Shown: positions 54,154-63,573 of the stretch, piece after piece
Position numbering within the stretch: the first letter of the stretch is position 1
Layout: every line of letters begins with the position of its first letter
Origin: Clostridium sp.
GTDB taxonomy: Bacteria; Bacteroidota; Bacteroidia; Bacteroidales; Bacteroidaceae
NCBI GenBank assembly: GCA_023663705.1
Contig: JAMPGY010000013.1
Span: forward strand, 1 to 64,000
DNA: 64,000 nucleotides
Reading direction: 5' to 3'
Translations under genes and position numbers: made by a program
Notes under the pieces: model-generated
What the model saw: the letters and a program-made list of their open reading frames with translations, nothing else
Database searches by the model: none
Told to the model about the DNA's origin: nothing

Positions 54154-54729
54154 TCATTCGGTCACTTCCTCTGCTTCGGCAAAAGCCTGCCGCTTCTCCA
54201 CCCGCTTCAGCCACAGGCGCAGCCGCATGCCATTGACAAACTCCGATATGCCGTAGGCTATGGAGCACACACCCAGCACGATGAAGGGCAGGGCAGCCGA
54301 TTCGAACGGATTGCTGATAATGACCACACCGGCTATCAGCACCAGCGCCGGAATGATAAAGGCCATCCAGGCCAGGGGCATCACCTGGCGGTAGCTGAAG
54401 AGCGCCGCCATCTGGTTGATGCCGGCTATGACAAACAATCCGCCCAGTATCAGCATCAGATAGAGCAGAAAATAGGCGGGGAAGAAGAAGAGGAAAGCGC
54501 CGAACAGAAAACTACCCAGTCCGATGACCGGGAAGAAGGGAGTGAACTGCTTCTTCGATCGCCAGCGCACCCACACGTAGTCGCCCAGCGAAAAGAGTCC
54601 GGACAGGAAAAACAACGCACCGATAATCTGCACGAGCAGCGGAGACATCTGTTCGGGATTGAACACCAGAAGGAAGCCTATCAGGATGGCACACACCGAA
54701 CGGAACACATAACTATTAATTACCTTCAT
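54154..54729 (-). CDS. DUF308 (HdeD-like) membrane protein
   Basis: The 191-residue protein has about six membrane helices in three repeated pairs (ICAILIGFLLVFNP-like, FGAFLFFFPAYFLLYLML, PALVLIAGVVIISNP) with the short Asn-Pro turns typical of DUF308, and a charged C-terminal tail ending EAEEVTE. HdeD of E. coli is linked to acid resistance, but this family is mostly uncharacterised. A -7 box (TACCTTTG on the minus strand) lies at 54791-54798. Confidence 0.8.
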   Translation of the reverse strand: MKVINSYVFRSVCAILIGFLLVFNPEQMSPLLVQIIGALFFLSGLFSLGDYVWVRWRSKKQFTPFFPVIGLGSFLFGAFLFFFPAYFLLYLMLILGGLFVIAGINQMAALFSYRQVMPLAWMAFIIPALVLIAGVVIISNPFESAALPFIVLGVCSIAYGISEFVNGMRLRLWLKRVEKRQAFAEAEEVTE

Positions 54730-54790
54730 ACACCTTGTTTTTTGAAGTTAAACAATCTGGGGAAGCCTCCACTCTTCGGCGGCTCGCCGG

Positions 54791-54798
54791 CAAAGGTA
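54791..54798 (-). promoter_or_regulatory. -7 box of the DUF308 gene
   Basis: TACCTTTG on the minus strand, full match, about 60 bases before the start. Confidence 0.55.
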
Positions 54799-55027
54799 AT
54801 AAAGAAAACGAGAACAACACAGGGCACGCGTTTCCGCTTTGGTATTGTTATTATTAATTCATACTTCTTAATCTATCGGAGAACCGCCCCTACAAAATGA
54901 GAGGAGCCAGACATGGAATACCATCCCGACCCCTCTCGAACAATTATACACAAACAACTTAAAATCTCATATCTAAATCTGATAGGAAGCTCTTCTTAAT
55001 CCCGGGCATCGGCCCCGGATTGCCGGT

Positions 55028-57247
55028 TTATCGGGCAGCCCAGCACGAGGGCTTGCTGCCCATCACAAAGGTGAGCGTGCCCCCGTTCATGATGTCTGCA
55101 TGCCGAAGAATGAAGCTACGCAGCGGCTTGCCGTTGAGACGCGCGCTCTGGATGTAGATGTCCTTGTCGCTGCGGCGCGGAGCTTCGATGGCGAACGTCT
55201 TGCCGCCCGGCAGATGAAGCGTGACGGCCGGCAGCAGCGGAGTGCCGATTACGTATTCGCCCGATGCCGGATTGACGGGATAGAAACCCATGGCACTGAA
55301 GATATACCAGGCCGACATCTCGCCGCAGTCATCGTTGCCAGCATAACCGGACGATGTGGTGTTGTAGAGCGTACGGCCGATGTGAGCCACATACTGTTGC
55401 GTCTTGTGGGGCTGTCCGGCGTAGTTGTAGAGGTAGGCCACGTGGTGGCTGGGCTCGTTGCCGTGGGCATACTGACCCACAAATCCGGAGGCGTTGTCGT
55501 TCTTGGCGCCGCTCTTGCCCTCGTCGGTGAAGAAGGTGTCGAGTTTCCGGGCAAATGCCTTCTTGCCGCCGTAGAGTTCCACCATGGCCGGCACATCGTG
55601 GGGCACATACCAAGCCCACTGCCAGGCGTTGCCCTCGGTGTAGGGGTTTCCGCCGTTGGAGCCGTAGCCATAGGGGTCGAAGGGTTCCATCCATTTGCCG
55701 TCGCTGGTGCGTCCGCGGAAGAAGCGGCTTTCCGGGTCAAACACGTTGCGGTAGTTGGCCGAACGCTTCATGAAGTAGTCGTAATCCTCCGTCAGACCGA
55801 GATGACGGGCTACCTGAGCCACGCACCAATCGTCGAAAGCAAATTCGAGCGTGATGGACACCGACTGCGTCTGCAGATCCTCGGGCATGTAGCCGTATTC
55901 GTTCCACACGTCGAACGGTGAGTTGGGATGCGATATCGTGGAGCTCTCGCGCATGGCCTTGTAGGCCTTTTCGGCATCGATGCCCTCCATGCCTTTGAGC
56001 ACGGCGTCGGCCAGCACGGGAATGGAGTGGTTGCCAATCATGCAGTAGTTGTCCTGCCCCCACAGATGCCAGATGGGCAGATAGCCGTAGCGTTCGCTGT
56101 GGTCAATCATGCTGGCGGCGAAATGTGCTGTGCGCTTGGGCTGCAGGATGGTGTAGAGGGGATGGGCGGCACGATAGGTGTCCCAAAGCGAGAACGTGGT
56201 GTAGACGGGATGGGCCGTGCTGTGCTGCACGGTGTAGTCCGGTGCCATATAGTCGCCGTTCACATCCGATACCACGTTGGGCTGGATGAGGGTGTGATAG
56301 AGCGAGGTGTAGAAGATGATCTTCTCCTCGTCGGTGCCCTCCACGTCGATGGCGGCCAGTTCCTCTTCCCAGCTGTCTTTGGCACGGGCGCAGATGCGAT
56401 CGAAACCGTCAGCCCCCACCTCGGCACGCAGGTTCTCGCGCGCGTTCTCCACCGACACGGCAGAAAGGGCGGCCTTCACCTCCAGCGGTCCTTCGCCGGC
56501 AAACGTGTATACGCCACGCACACAGGTGCCGTTCACCACGGGCGTTTCCTGATACTTGCGTCCGCCGTCCTGAACATAATAGGAGGCCACGGGGCGCGAG
56601 AAGGTCATGGTGAAGTAAATCTTGCGCATCTTGGCCCATCCGGTGATGACGCGGTAGCCCTCCACCGTGTGGTCGTCCACCAGTCGCAACTGCGACTGGA
56701 TGACCCGGCGGTTCCAGCTGCCTTTTCCAGCCGAGTGGTCCAGGTCGACGAGCAGCGTGGGTTGCTGACCGGCAGCATAGGTGTAGCGGTGCACGCCGCA
56801 ACGGGCGGTGGCCGTGAGCTCGGCCTTCACGCCGTTGTCAAGCCGCACGCTGTAGTATCCCGGACGCGCCTCTTCGTTGGCGTGGGCGAAGGACGACTTG
56901 ATGTTGTCTTCCATCCGCACCTCGTCCACCGGAGCAGGCAGGGGCATCACCAGCAGGTCTATCAGGTCGGAGGCTCCCGTTCCGCTGAGGCGCGTGTGGG
57001 AGAATCCATAGATGTTCGTATCATTATAATCGTAGCCTGATGCTTGTGCCCAATCGGGTGCTTCGCGTGTATCGGGGCTGAGCTGTACCATACCGAAAGG
57101 TACCGTGGCACCGGGATAATTATTGCCAGACAAACCACCGTCTACCGCTCCGGTACCGATGAAGGGATTTACCCATGTGGTGTTGTCGCGCCGAGCGAAT
57201 ACCGGCACAGCAAGCAACAGGGCCATGAGCGTGATTGTTTTCTTCAT
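55028..57247 (-). CDS. GH92 alpha-mannosidase
   Basis: The 739-residue enzyme has a signal peptide (MKKTITLMALLLAVPVFA), an N-terminal beta-sandwich domain and the helical GH92 catalytic domain. Typical GH92 parts are NPFIGTGAVDGGLSGNNYPG, YGFSHTRLSGTGASD, VYTTFSLWDTYRAAHPL, GYLPIWHLWGQDNYCMIGNHS and GNDDCGEMSAWYIFSAMGFYPVNPASG. GH92 enzymes are calcium-dependent and remove alpha-linked mannose from N-glycans or yeast mannan; linkage cannot be read here. The frame opens at 57277, but the -7 box at 57275-57282 favours 57247. It is divergent from the MBOAT operon. Confidence 0.93.
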   Translation of the reverse strand: MKKTITLMALLLAVPVFARRDNTTWVNPFIGTGAVDGGLSGNNYPGATVPFGMVQLSPDTREAPDWAQASGYDYNDTNIYGFSHTRLSGTGASDLIDLLVMPLPAPVDEVRMEDNIKSSFAHANEEARPGYYSVRLDNGVKAELTATARCGVHRYTYAAGQQPTLLVDLDHSAGKGSWNRRVIQSQLRLVDDHTVEGYRVITGWAKMRKIYFTMTFSRPVASYYVQDGGRKYQETPVVNGTCVRGVYTFAGEGPLEVKAALSAVSVENARENLRAEVGADGFDRICARAKDSWEEELAAIDVEGTDEEKIIFYTSLYHTLIQPNVVSDVNGDYMAPDYTVQHSTAHPVYTTFSLWDTYRAAHPLYTILQPKRTAHFAASMIDHSERYGYLPIWHLWGQDNYCMIGNHSIPVLADAVLKGMEGIDAEKAYKAMRESSTISHPNSPFDVWNEYGYMPEDLQTQSVSITLEFAFDDWCVAQVARHLGLTEDYDYFMKRSANYRNVFDPESRFFRGRTSDGKWMEPFDPYGYGSNGGNPYTEGNAWQWAWYVPHDVPAMVELYGGKKAFARKLDTFFTDEGKSGAKNDNASGFVGQYAHGNEPSHHVAYLYNYAGQPHKTQQYVAHIGRTLYNTTSSGYAGNDDCGEMSAWYIFSAMGFYPVNPASGEYVIGTPLLPAVTLHLPGGKTFAIEAPRRSDKDIYIQSARLNGKPLRSFILRHADIMNGGTLTFVMGSKPSCWAAR

Positions 57248-57274
57248 ATGTCTTGTACTTAGGTTATTCTTTCG

Positions 57275-57282
57275 CAAAATTA
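57275..57282 (-). promoter_or_regulatory. -7 box of the GH92 gene
   Basis: TAATTTTG on the minus strand, full match, 27 bases before the chosen start. Confidence 0.55.
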
Positions 57283-57422
57283 GCCAATCCGCAGGAATAG
57301 CGTGTCCTCATCTGCGGCAAAAAATAGGACGGATGAAGCATAAGTCGGCCGACATCCGGCTCCATCTGCTCCTCTTCCGCTTTTTTGCAAAGCTCATCCG
57401 ACTTTTTCTCCTTTTTTATATT

Positions 57423-57430
57423 TATCTTTG
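57423..57430 (+). promoter_or_regulatory. -7 box of the MBOAT operon
   Basis: TATCTTTG, full match. It overlaps the frame opening at 57428, so translation must begin at 57455. Confidence 0.6.
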
Positions 57431-57454
57431 TATGCGGATAGTAAAGTTCGCCGT

Positions 57455-58903
57455 ATGTCGTTTATCTCTTTCGACTTTCTGGTCTTCCTGCCGCTGGTCT
57501 TTCTGAGTTATTGGTTCCTTGTGGGACGCAACCTGAATGTCCAGAATCTGTTTGTGGTCATCGTCAGCTATGTGTTCTACGGCTGGTGGAGCCCCACCTT
57601 TCTGCTGCTCATCTTCACCACCTCGGCCTGCAGTTATGCCAGTGGTCTGCTCATCCGCAGCGTCCGGCGCGACGGGCGCGGAGGCGAGCGGGCGGCCTGG
57701 TGGATAGCCGCGGCCAATGTGGCCGTCAACGTGGGCATACTGGGCGTGTATAAGTATTACGACTTCTTTGCCGAAAGCCTGGTGGATGCGTTTGCCCTGC
57801 TGGGCGTGCGGCTCAGTTTGCGGTCTCTCCACCTTGTGTTGCCCGTGGGCATCAGTTTCTACACCTTCCAGGCGCTGAGCTACACCATCGACGTGTATCG
57901 GCGCAAGCTGGAGGCCTGCAAGGATCCGGTGGCGTTCTTTGCCTTCATCAGTTTCTTCCCCCAGCTGGTGGCCGGCCCTATCGAGCGCGCCACCAGCCTG
58001 CTGCCCCAGTTTCAGGCCCGGCGCCACTTCCACTACACCGAGGCGGCCGACGGATGCCGGCAGATGCTGTGGGGCTTCTTCAAAAAGATGGTCATCGCGG
58101 ATAACTGCGGCAAACTGGTGGACGAGATTTACGCCGGGCACGAAGGGATGACTTCGTCCACATTGGTGCTGGGCATGGTGTATTTCACGTTCCAGAGCTA
58201 CTGCGATTTCTCCGGTTATTCGGACATCGCCATCGGCACGGCCCGTCTGTTCGGCATCCGCCTGACGCGCAACTTCAACTTCCCCAACTTCAGCCGCGAC
58301 ATTGCCGAGTTCTGGCGCCGGTGGCACATGTCGCTTAACACGTGGTGGCGCGACTACATCTACTATCCCCTGGGCGGAAGCCGCTGCAACACGGCCAAGC
58401 GCGTGCGCAACACGGCGGCCATCTTTCTGGTCAGTGCACTGTGGCACGGCGGCAACTGGACATTCATCGCCTGGGGCATCTACCACATCCTGCTGTTCAT
58501 CCCGTTGCTGTTGCTCCACCGTAACCGACGGTTCACCGGCCCTGTGGCCGAAGGGCGCAGCCTGCCCACCCTGCCCGAACTGGGCATGATGCTGCGCACG
58601 TTCCTGCTCGTGGCTTTCGGTCGCATATTCTTCCGCTCGGAGAGCATCGAACAGGCTCTTTCCTACATCAGACATATGTGCTCTCCCTCACTGTTGGATC
58701 GCCCGAGCCATCTGAGCCTCATCCTCGTGTCCGCCATCGCCCTGATGACAGCCATGGAATGGTACAACCGCAACGGGCAGCACGGACTTAGTCGGGTACC
58801 CGAGTGGCCCATGGCCGTCCGAACGGCCACCTACTGGGGGGTGCTGCTTTTCATCTACTTCTTTGCCGGACACACGGAGAACTTCATCTACTTTCAATTC
58901 TGA
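57455..58903 (+). CDS. MBOAT-family O-acyltransferase
   Basis: The 482-residue inner-membrane protein has about ten helices and matches the AlgI/DltB group that moves acetyl groups from the cytoplasm to extracellular glycans. Motifs are FFPQLVAGPIERATSLLPQF, FQSYCDFSGYSDIAIG, WRRWHMSLNTWWRDYIYYPLGG, and the catalytic His331 in SALWHGGNWTFIAWG. An SGNH-like gene follows five bases later, the usual second half of such acetylation systems. The glycan target is not known. Confidence 0.92.
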   Translation: MSFISFDFLVFLPLVFLSYWFLVGRNLNVQNLFVVIVSYVFYGWWSPTFLLLIFTTSACSYASGLLIRSVRRDGRGGERAAWWIAAANVAVNVGILGVYKYYDFFAESLVDAFALLGVRLSLRSLHLVLPVGISFYTFQALSYTIDVYRRKLEACKDPVAFFAFISFFPQLVAGPIERATSLLPQFQARRHFHYTEAADGCRQMLWGFFKKMVIADNCGKLVDEIYAGHEGMTSSTLVLGMVYFTFQSYCDFSGYSDIAIGTARLFGIRLTRNFNFPNFSRDIAEFWRRWHMSLNTWWRDYIYYPLGGSRCNTAKRVRNTAAIFLVSALWHGGNWTFIAWGIYHILLFIPLLLLHRNRRFTGPVAEGRSLPTLPELGMMLRTFLLVAFGRIFFRSESIEQALSYIRHMCSPSLLDRPSHLSLILVSAIALMTAMEWYNRNGQHGLSRVPEWPMAVRTATYWGVLLFIYFFAGHTENFIYFQF

Positions 58904-58908
58904 CGCCT

Positions 58909-59841
58909 ATGGATTTTCGCCTGTTTTTCTGCAAGACACTATGGATGCTGATTGTCCCGGTCGTCCTCTTTCTCACAGGTTACGAGTGGGCCTACCGCAA
59001 ACTGGATAACTCCTACTCGCTGAAGGATAGGGGGATGAAGATCCACGGAGACAGTATAGAGATTCTGATATTGGGCAATTCACACACCTTCTTCGGACTA
59101 GACCCCGCTTACTTTTCCCGTCCGGCCTTCAACGCGGCCAACGTGTCGCAGGACTTCCGTCACAACCATTTCATCTTCTTCCGCTACACCACGCGCATGC
59201 CACGCCTCAGAACGGTCATTATTCCACTGTCGTTCAGTTCGCTGTGGGAATTGCTGGAACGGGAAGGAGATAGTTGGCGCATGCGCAAGTATGCCATCTA
59301 CATGCACGACACATCCGTACCTTGGAACAAACCCGAATGGCACTTCGAATTCATGAGCGTGGGCAACCACAGTTTGTGGGATGCCCTGAAGGGAAAGGAC
59401 CTGCTGCAATGCACCCCCTGCGGCGCACACACCGGCAACCGGATGGAAGACAGAGATCCGGACTGGCAGGAGACATGGACAGGCCCTGTGGGTAGACACT
59501 CGCACTTCCTGAAGAAAGACCGGCAGACATTGACCGATATAGAAAGCCGAAACAGACGCTATCTAGAGGAGGTGATAACCTCGTGTCAGAAGCGTAACAT
59601 TGAGGTGTTGCTCATCACCACCCCCACATGGCATACCTACTACGAGCATCTCAACCGCCCGCAATACGAGGCCATGCAGGCCTATGCCCGCCAGCTGACC
59701 GAACAGCACGGCATCCGCTATCTCAACCTGATGCGGGACAACCGTTTCACCGAAGATGATTTCTTTGACACCGACCATCTGAACGAACACGGAGCCGCCA
59801 AACTATCCCGGCTCATCAACGCATCCTCTATACCTTATTAA
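58909..59841 (+). CDS. Membrane-anchored SGNH-like protein, partner of MBOAT
   Basis: The 310 residues begin with one membrane helix (LWMLIVPVVLFLTGY, about 11-25) and then an extracytoplasmic domain. ILGNSHTFFGLDP (Ser58) and DTDHLNEHGAAKLS (about 287-300) are the GDSL/SGNH-type Ser and Asp-x-x-His motifs. This fits AlgX/DltD-type proteins that complete acyl transfer. It lies between the MBOAT gene and a GH123-like gene in one operon. Confidence 0.8.
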   Translation: MDFRLFFCKTLWMLIVPVVLFLTGYEWAYRKLDNSYSLKDRGMKIHGDSIEILILGNSHTFFGLDPAYFSRPAFNAANVSQDFRHNHFIFFRYTTRMPRLRTVIIPLSFSSLWELLEREGDSWRMRKYAIYMHDTSVPWNKPEWHFEFMSVGNHSLWDALKGKDLLQCTPCGAHTGNRMEDRDPDWQETWTGPVGRHSHFLKKDRQTLTDIESRNRRYLEEVITSCQKRNIEVLLITTPTWHTYYEHLNRPQYEAMQAYARQLTEQHGIRYLNLMRDNRFTEDDFFDTDHLNEHGAAKLSRLINASSIPY

Positions 59842-59862
59842 TATATAAAAAGACAGTAAGAC

Positions 59863-61662
59863 ATGAAAACACAATGGATGAATGCCGCCTTGATCGGAAT
59901 CTGCCTTTCAACGGCTACCCTGGCTCAAGAACAACAGGGTGTGACACAGTGTGGAGTACCTACCGGGCAACCGCCGTTCCCGCTCAATGAGTACACCGAA
60001 CTTCCTCTTCTCAACCAGCCCCAACCGGAAGACTGGAAGGGCATCAAGCGCACACAGGCCGCCTGGGGAAACACCGACACACGTTACGAAGCAACCCTGC
60101 CCCCACAACATACCACAAGCCGCATGCAACTGAAAGCATGGCGGGGCGAAAGGGTGTCGGCACAGGCCGTGGTGTGGAGCGGATGCGACACAGAAGGCAT
60201 CACTTACGAGTTGACAGCTGCCACCGACGGCAAGGGACACACATTACCTGCCGAAGCCTTTGAAAGCGGATTCGTGCGCTACGTGATGGCTGACGGCATC
60301 ATTCCCAACAGTTCGAACTGCGGACACCGCGACCATACCCAAGGAGACTCGCTGCGGATGGCCGACTGTATCGACCCACTGCTGAAGACCCTCCCGCTGA
60401 AAGCCCGCAACGCACAGGGATTGTGGGTAAGTTGCAACGTGCCTGTCGATGCAGCGGCCGGACGGTATCGCAGCCGGCTGGTGGTGCGCGACGGAGGGCG
60501 GAAGGTAGCCTCGCTGCCGCTGGAAATCGAAGTGAGCCACCACACGCTACCCGCGCCCCACGACTGGAGTTATCACCTGGATCTCTGGCAAAACCCCTTT
60601 GCCGTGGCGCGATATTATCAGGTGCCGCTGTGGAGCGACGCCCACTTCGAGGCCATGCGCCCCATTATGCAGCGACTGGCCAATGCCGGACAGAAGACGG
60701 TGACAGCCTCCATCATGCACCACCCGTGGAACGCACAGACGGAGGACGCCTTCGAAACAATGGTAACGTGGATGCGCCGTGCAGACGGCACGTGGACGTT
60801 CGACTTCACGGTGTTCGACCGCTGGGTGGAGTTCATGTTCGGCCTGGGCATCGACCGCCAGATAAGCTGCTACTCCATGGTGCCCTGGAAACTCTCGTTC
60901 CAGTATTTCGACCAGGCCACCAACAGCCTGCAATTCATCCAGACGGCACCCGGCGAGGCAGCCTACGAGGAGATGTGGACGGCCATGCTGAAGGCCTTCT
61001 CCGCCCACCTGCGCCAGAAAGGGTGGTTCTCCCGCTGCGTCATCGCCATGGACGAACGCCCCATGGAGGCCATGCGGCGCACCATCCGCGTAATCCGCAA
61101 GGCCGACCCGGAGTTCAAGATTTCGCTGGCCGGAAACTATCACGCCGAGATTGAGGCCGACCTGTACGACTACAGCATCACGCTCAACGCTCGCTGGCCC
61201 GAAGGCGTGGTGGAGCGCCGCCGGGCCAACGGACAGATAAGCACGCTCTACAACTGCTGCACGGAGGGCTATCCCAACGTGTTCACCGTGTCGCCTCCCG
61301 CCGAGGCCACCTGGCTGGGCTACTATATGGCCGCGCGAGGCATGGACGGGTTCCTGCGCTGGACATTCATCGGATGGACACGCGAACCGTTGCTGGACAG
61401 CCGTTTCCGCACATGGACGGCCGGCGACACGTATATCGTGTATCCCGGCAACCGCACTTCCATCCGTATGGAACGCCTTATCGAGGGCATACAGGCCTTT
61501 GAGAAAATCAGAATCCTGCGCACAGAAGCCGAAAGCAAAAACGACACAGCCACACTTCGCCGTCTGGACGAGATGTTGCAGAGTTTCTGCCTGCAGAACT
61601 TCCCCGAAAAAGACGCTGCAGAAACCGTAAACCACGCCCGACAGGTGCTGGAGAACCTGTAA
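59863..61662 (+). CDS. DUF4091 / GH123-like glycoside hydrolase
   Basis: The 599-residue protein has a signal peptide (about 1-21), an N-terminal beta-sandwich (about 60-220), a barrel-like catalytic region (about 230-500) and a DUF4091 C-terminus (GWTREPLLDSRFRTWTAGDT, IVYPGN). DUF4091 is found in GH123 N-acetyl-beta-galactosaminidases, whose catalytic Asp-Glu pair corresponds to Asp397-Glu398 in VIAMDERP. The substrate is inferred from the family. It is the third gene of the MBOAT operon and ends at a strong terminator. Confidence 0.8.
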   Translation: MKTQWMNAALIGICLSTATLAQEQQGVTQCGVPTGQPPFPLNEYTELPLLNQPQPEDWKGIKRTQAAWGNTDTRYEATLPPQHTTSRMQLKAWRGERVSAQAVVWSGCDTEGITYELTAATDGKGHTLPAEAFESGFVRYVMADGIIPNSSNCGHRDHTQGDSLRMADCIDPLLKTLPLKARNAQGLWVSCNVPVDAAAGRYRSRLVVRDGGRKVASLPLEIEVSHHTLPAPHDWSYHLDLWQNPFAVARYYQVPLWSDAHFEAMRPIMQRLANAGQKTVTASIMHHPWNAQTEDAFETMVTWMRRADGTWTFDFTVFDRWVEFMFGLGIDRQISCYSMVPWKLSFQYFDQATNSLQFIQTAPGEAAYEEMWTAMLKAFSAHLRQKGWFSRCVIAMDERPMEAMRRTIRVIRKADPEFKISLAGNYHAEIEADLYDYSITLNARWPEGVVERRRANGQISTLYNCCTEGYPNVFTVSPPAEATWLGYYMAARGMDGFLRWTFIGWTREPLLDSRFRTWTAGDTYIVYPGNRTSIRMERLIEGIQAFEKIRILRTEAESKNDTATLRRLDEMLQSFCLQNFPEKDAAETVNHARQVLENL

Positions 61663-61671
61663 AATACCCAT

Positions 61672-61713
61672 ACGGGAAAACTGTCCTTGCTACATATCGG
61701 ACAGTTTTCCCGT
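61672..61713 (+). terminator. Terminator of the MBOAT operon
   Basis: A perfect 15-bp stem (61672-61686 with 61699-61713) followed by CTTTTTGCTCTTTTT. Confidence 0.9.
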
Positions 61714-61746
61714 CTTTTTGCTCTTTTTGCAAAGGAAGGAATCGCC

Positions 61747-61754
61747 TACCTTTG
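61747..61754 (+). promoter_or_regulatory. -7 box of the phosphoesterase gene
   Basis: TACCTTTG, full match, only six bases before the ATG at 61761; the mRNA would be nearly leaderless. Confidence 0.6.
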
Positions 61755-61760
61755 CGCCCT

Positions 61761-62576
61761 ATGATCGGAATACATACCTTCTGCAAACCGTTGTTGCTGA
61801 TTGGCTCCCTGCTGATCTGCAGTTGCGAAGTGATAGAGTTTCATCCCTACGACACACGGGTGACCGGCGAGAAGGACATCAACGCCCGCAACATACAGCG
61901 CATCGAGGAGACCACGGCCGGACTGACGACATTCCGCTTTGCCATGATAAGCGACACGCAGCGGAGTTATGACGAGACGGAGGCCGCCGTGGCCCACCTG
62001 AACGCTCGGGGAGACATCCGCTTTGTGCTGCACGGAGGAGACATCGCCGACTTTGGCGAGACCAAAGAGTTCACCTGGACGCGCGACCGGCTGAGCCGGC
62101 TCAGCGTGCCCTACGTGTGCCTGCTGGGCAACCACGACTGCCTGGGCACGGGGCGTGAGGTGTTCCGAATGGTGTTCGGCGAGTCCAATTTTACCTTCAC
62201 GGCGGGTAACGTGCGCTTCGTCTGCCTCAACACGAACGCACTGGAGTATGACTACAGCCATCCCGTGCCCGACTTCGACTTTTTGGAGAACGAGATAACC
62301 CACATGCCGCCCGGCGTGACCCGCACGGTGGTGGCCATGCACGTTCCGCCCGGCGACGTGGAATTCAACAACAATGTGGTCAAACCGTTCCAGCTCTATC
62401 TGAAGCAGTTCCCCGGCCTGCAGTTCTGCCTCTTCGGTCACAACCACTACTTCGACCGCAAGGACTTTTTCGGCGACGGTGTGCTCTACTACGGATGCAC
62501 CAACATAGCCAAACGCGGCTACCTGCTCATCACGTTTAAAGAAGACGGATATGACGTGGAAGAATGTACTTTTTAG
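61761..62576 (+). CDS. Lipoprotein metallophosphoesterase
   Basis: The 271-residue product is a lipoprotein (MIGIHTFCKPLLLIGSLLIC with lipobox LICSC) with a calcineurin-like phosphoesterase domain: FAMISDTQ, HGGDIADFG, LLGNHDC, AMHVPPGD and FGHNHYFD supply the two-metal site. It should act in the periplasm or at the surface on phosphate esters of unknown nature. The next gene overlaps its end by 26 bases. Confidence 0.88.
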   Translation: MIGIHTFCKPLLLIGSLLICSCEVIEFHPYDTRVTGEKDINARNIQRIEETTAGLTTFRFAMISDTQRSYDETEAAVAHLNARGDIRFVLHGGDIADFGETKEFTWTRDRLSRLSVPYVCLLGNHDCLGTGREVFRMVFGESNFTFTAGNVRFVCLNTNALEYDYSHPVPDFDFLENEITHMPPGVTRTVVAMHVPPGDVEFNNNVVKPFQLYLKQFPGLQFCLFGHNHYFDRKDFFGDGVLYYGCTNIAKRGYLLITFKEDGYDVEECTF

Positions 62577-63261
62577 CCTGATGCTTCCGGCAAGCCTCCC
62601 TGCGGCAGCCCAGCAAGAAGCCGTGCCTGCCTCCACAGTAAATCCGGACACATGCATCGCGGACAGCCCATACGAACCACAGGGAAAGGCCATCCAATCG
62701 GTATATGAACGCCGCATAGAAAAACGTATCCGGCGCTGGCAACGCTTCATCCCCAGCCACTACAAGGCACAGTTTGCCGGCAGCATAGGTGCCGCTGCCA
62801 TCGGGCCGGGATGGACCTACGGCCGGCACGACCAATGGGAAACGGACGTGCTGATAGGCTTTCTACCCAAGGCCAACAGCAGCGTGGGCAAGGCCGTATT
62901 CACACTCAAGGAGAGCTACATCCCCTGGAACATCCGGATGGGACGGTCCAACTTCACGGTCAAGCCCCTCACCTGCGGCCTGTTCCTCTCATCGGTGCTC
63001 AACAGTCAGTTTTGGGTGAGCGAACCGGATCGCTACCCCAGCGGATACTACGGCTTTTCCACGCGTATACGCCTGAACATCTGCTTGGGGCAGCGCTTCT
63101 CCTACTACTTCCCCGAGCGCACCCGCACCTACGCACAAGGCATATCGGTCTACTACGAGCTGGGAGCCTGCGACACCGACCTGCTCACGTTCTTCGGCGA
63201 CCGCTGCATTCCGTTCAAAGAGATTCTCAGTCTGGGCATCGGAGTGAAAGTACACATGTAA
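62551..63261 (+). CDS. Probable outer-membrane beta-barrel protein
   Basis: The 236 residues begin with a signal peptide (MTWKNVLFSLMLPASLPAAA) and continue with alternating hydrophobic strands, ending with an aromatic-poor LGIGVKVHM strand. The spacing of strands (ETDVLIGFLPKA, FTVKPLTCGLFLSSVL, YYGFSTRIRLNICLG) suggests a small barrel or lipid A-modifying-like protein, but no family was recognised. The start overlaps the phosphoesterase gene by 26 bases, so they are translationally coupled. Confidence 0.6.
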   Translation: MTWKNVLFSLMLPASLPAAAQQEAVPASTVNPDTCIADSPYEPQGKAIQSVYERRIEKRIRRWQRFIPSHYKAQFAGSIGAAAIGPGWTYGRHDQWETDVLIGFLPKANSSVGKAVFTLKESYIPWNIRMGRSNFTVKPLTCGLFLSSVLNSQFWVSEPDRYPSGYYGFSTRIRLNICLGQRFSYYFPERTRTYAQGISVYYELGACDTDLLTFFGDRCIPFKEILSLGIGVKVHM

Positions 63262-63389
63262 TTCCGCTTCATCCGGATCGAATCGTTCTGTGGTTCAGTA
63301 TTTTTACCCAGCAAACCATTCGCAATCAACCGCGATTGAAGCCCATCCGATGTTTTGGACACAGTTCTTATCCCAGTACTTCTACAGCG
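63262..63389. other. Intergenic stretch before the second array
   Basis: No gene or terminator recognised; leads into the second 23-nt array. Confidence 0.4.
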
Positions 63390-63573
63390 AGTTCTGAAAC
63401 TCGTTAGTGAAAGTACTTCAATACACTTAGTTGGAGTACGGGAGTCTGTTTAGTTTGCATAACAGTACATGCCTAACATAAATACGGTTGTTACTTTGGT
63501 TAAAGTAAGGCTGTAATTCCAGTTAAAGTAAACGTTTACTCCCAACAAAAGTAACAATGGAGTAAACGTCATC
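63390..63573. repeat. Second degenerate 23-nt-period array
   Basis: A GTA(A/C)-type core recurs at 63413, 63436, (63459 weak), 63482, 63505, 63528 and 63551, always 23 bases or a multiple apart. Two dyads are strong: TTACTTT-GGTT-AAAGTAA at 63491-63508, and an 11-bp perfect pair ACGTTTACTCC (63532-63542) with GGAGTAAACGT (63559-63569). It lies between the outer-membrane protein gene and aroC. See the array at 24803-25056. Confidence 0.65.

Noticed and set aside
57422..58675. 417-codon frame opposite the MBOAT gene
   Set aside because: Shadow of a membrane protein gene; the product is low in hydrophobic residues and has no known motif.
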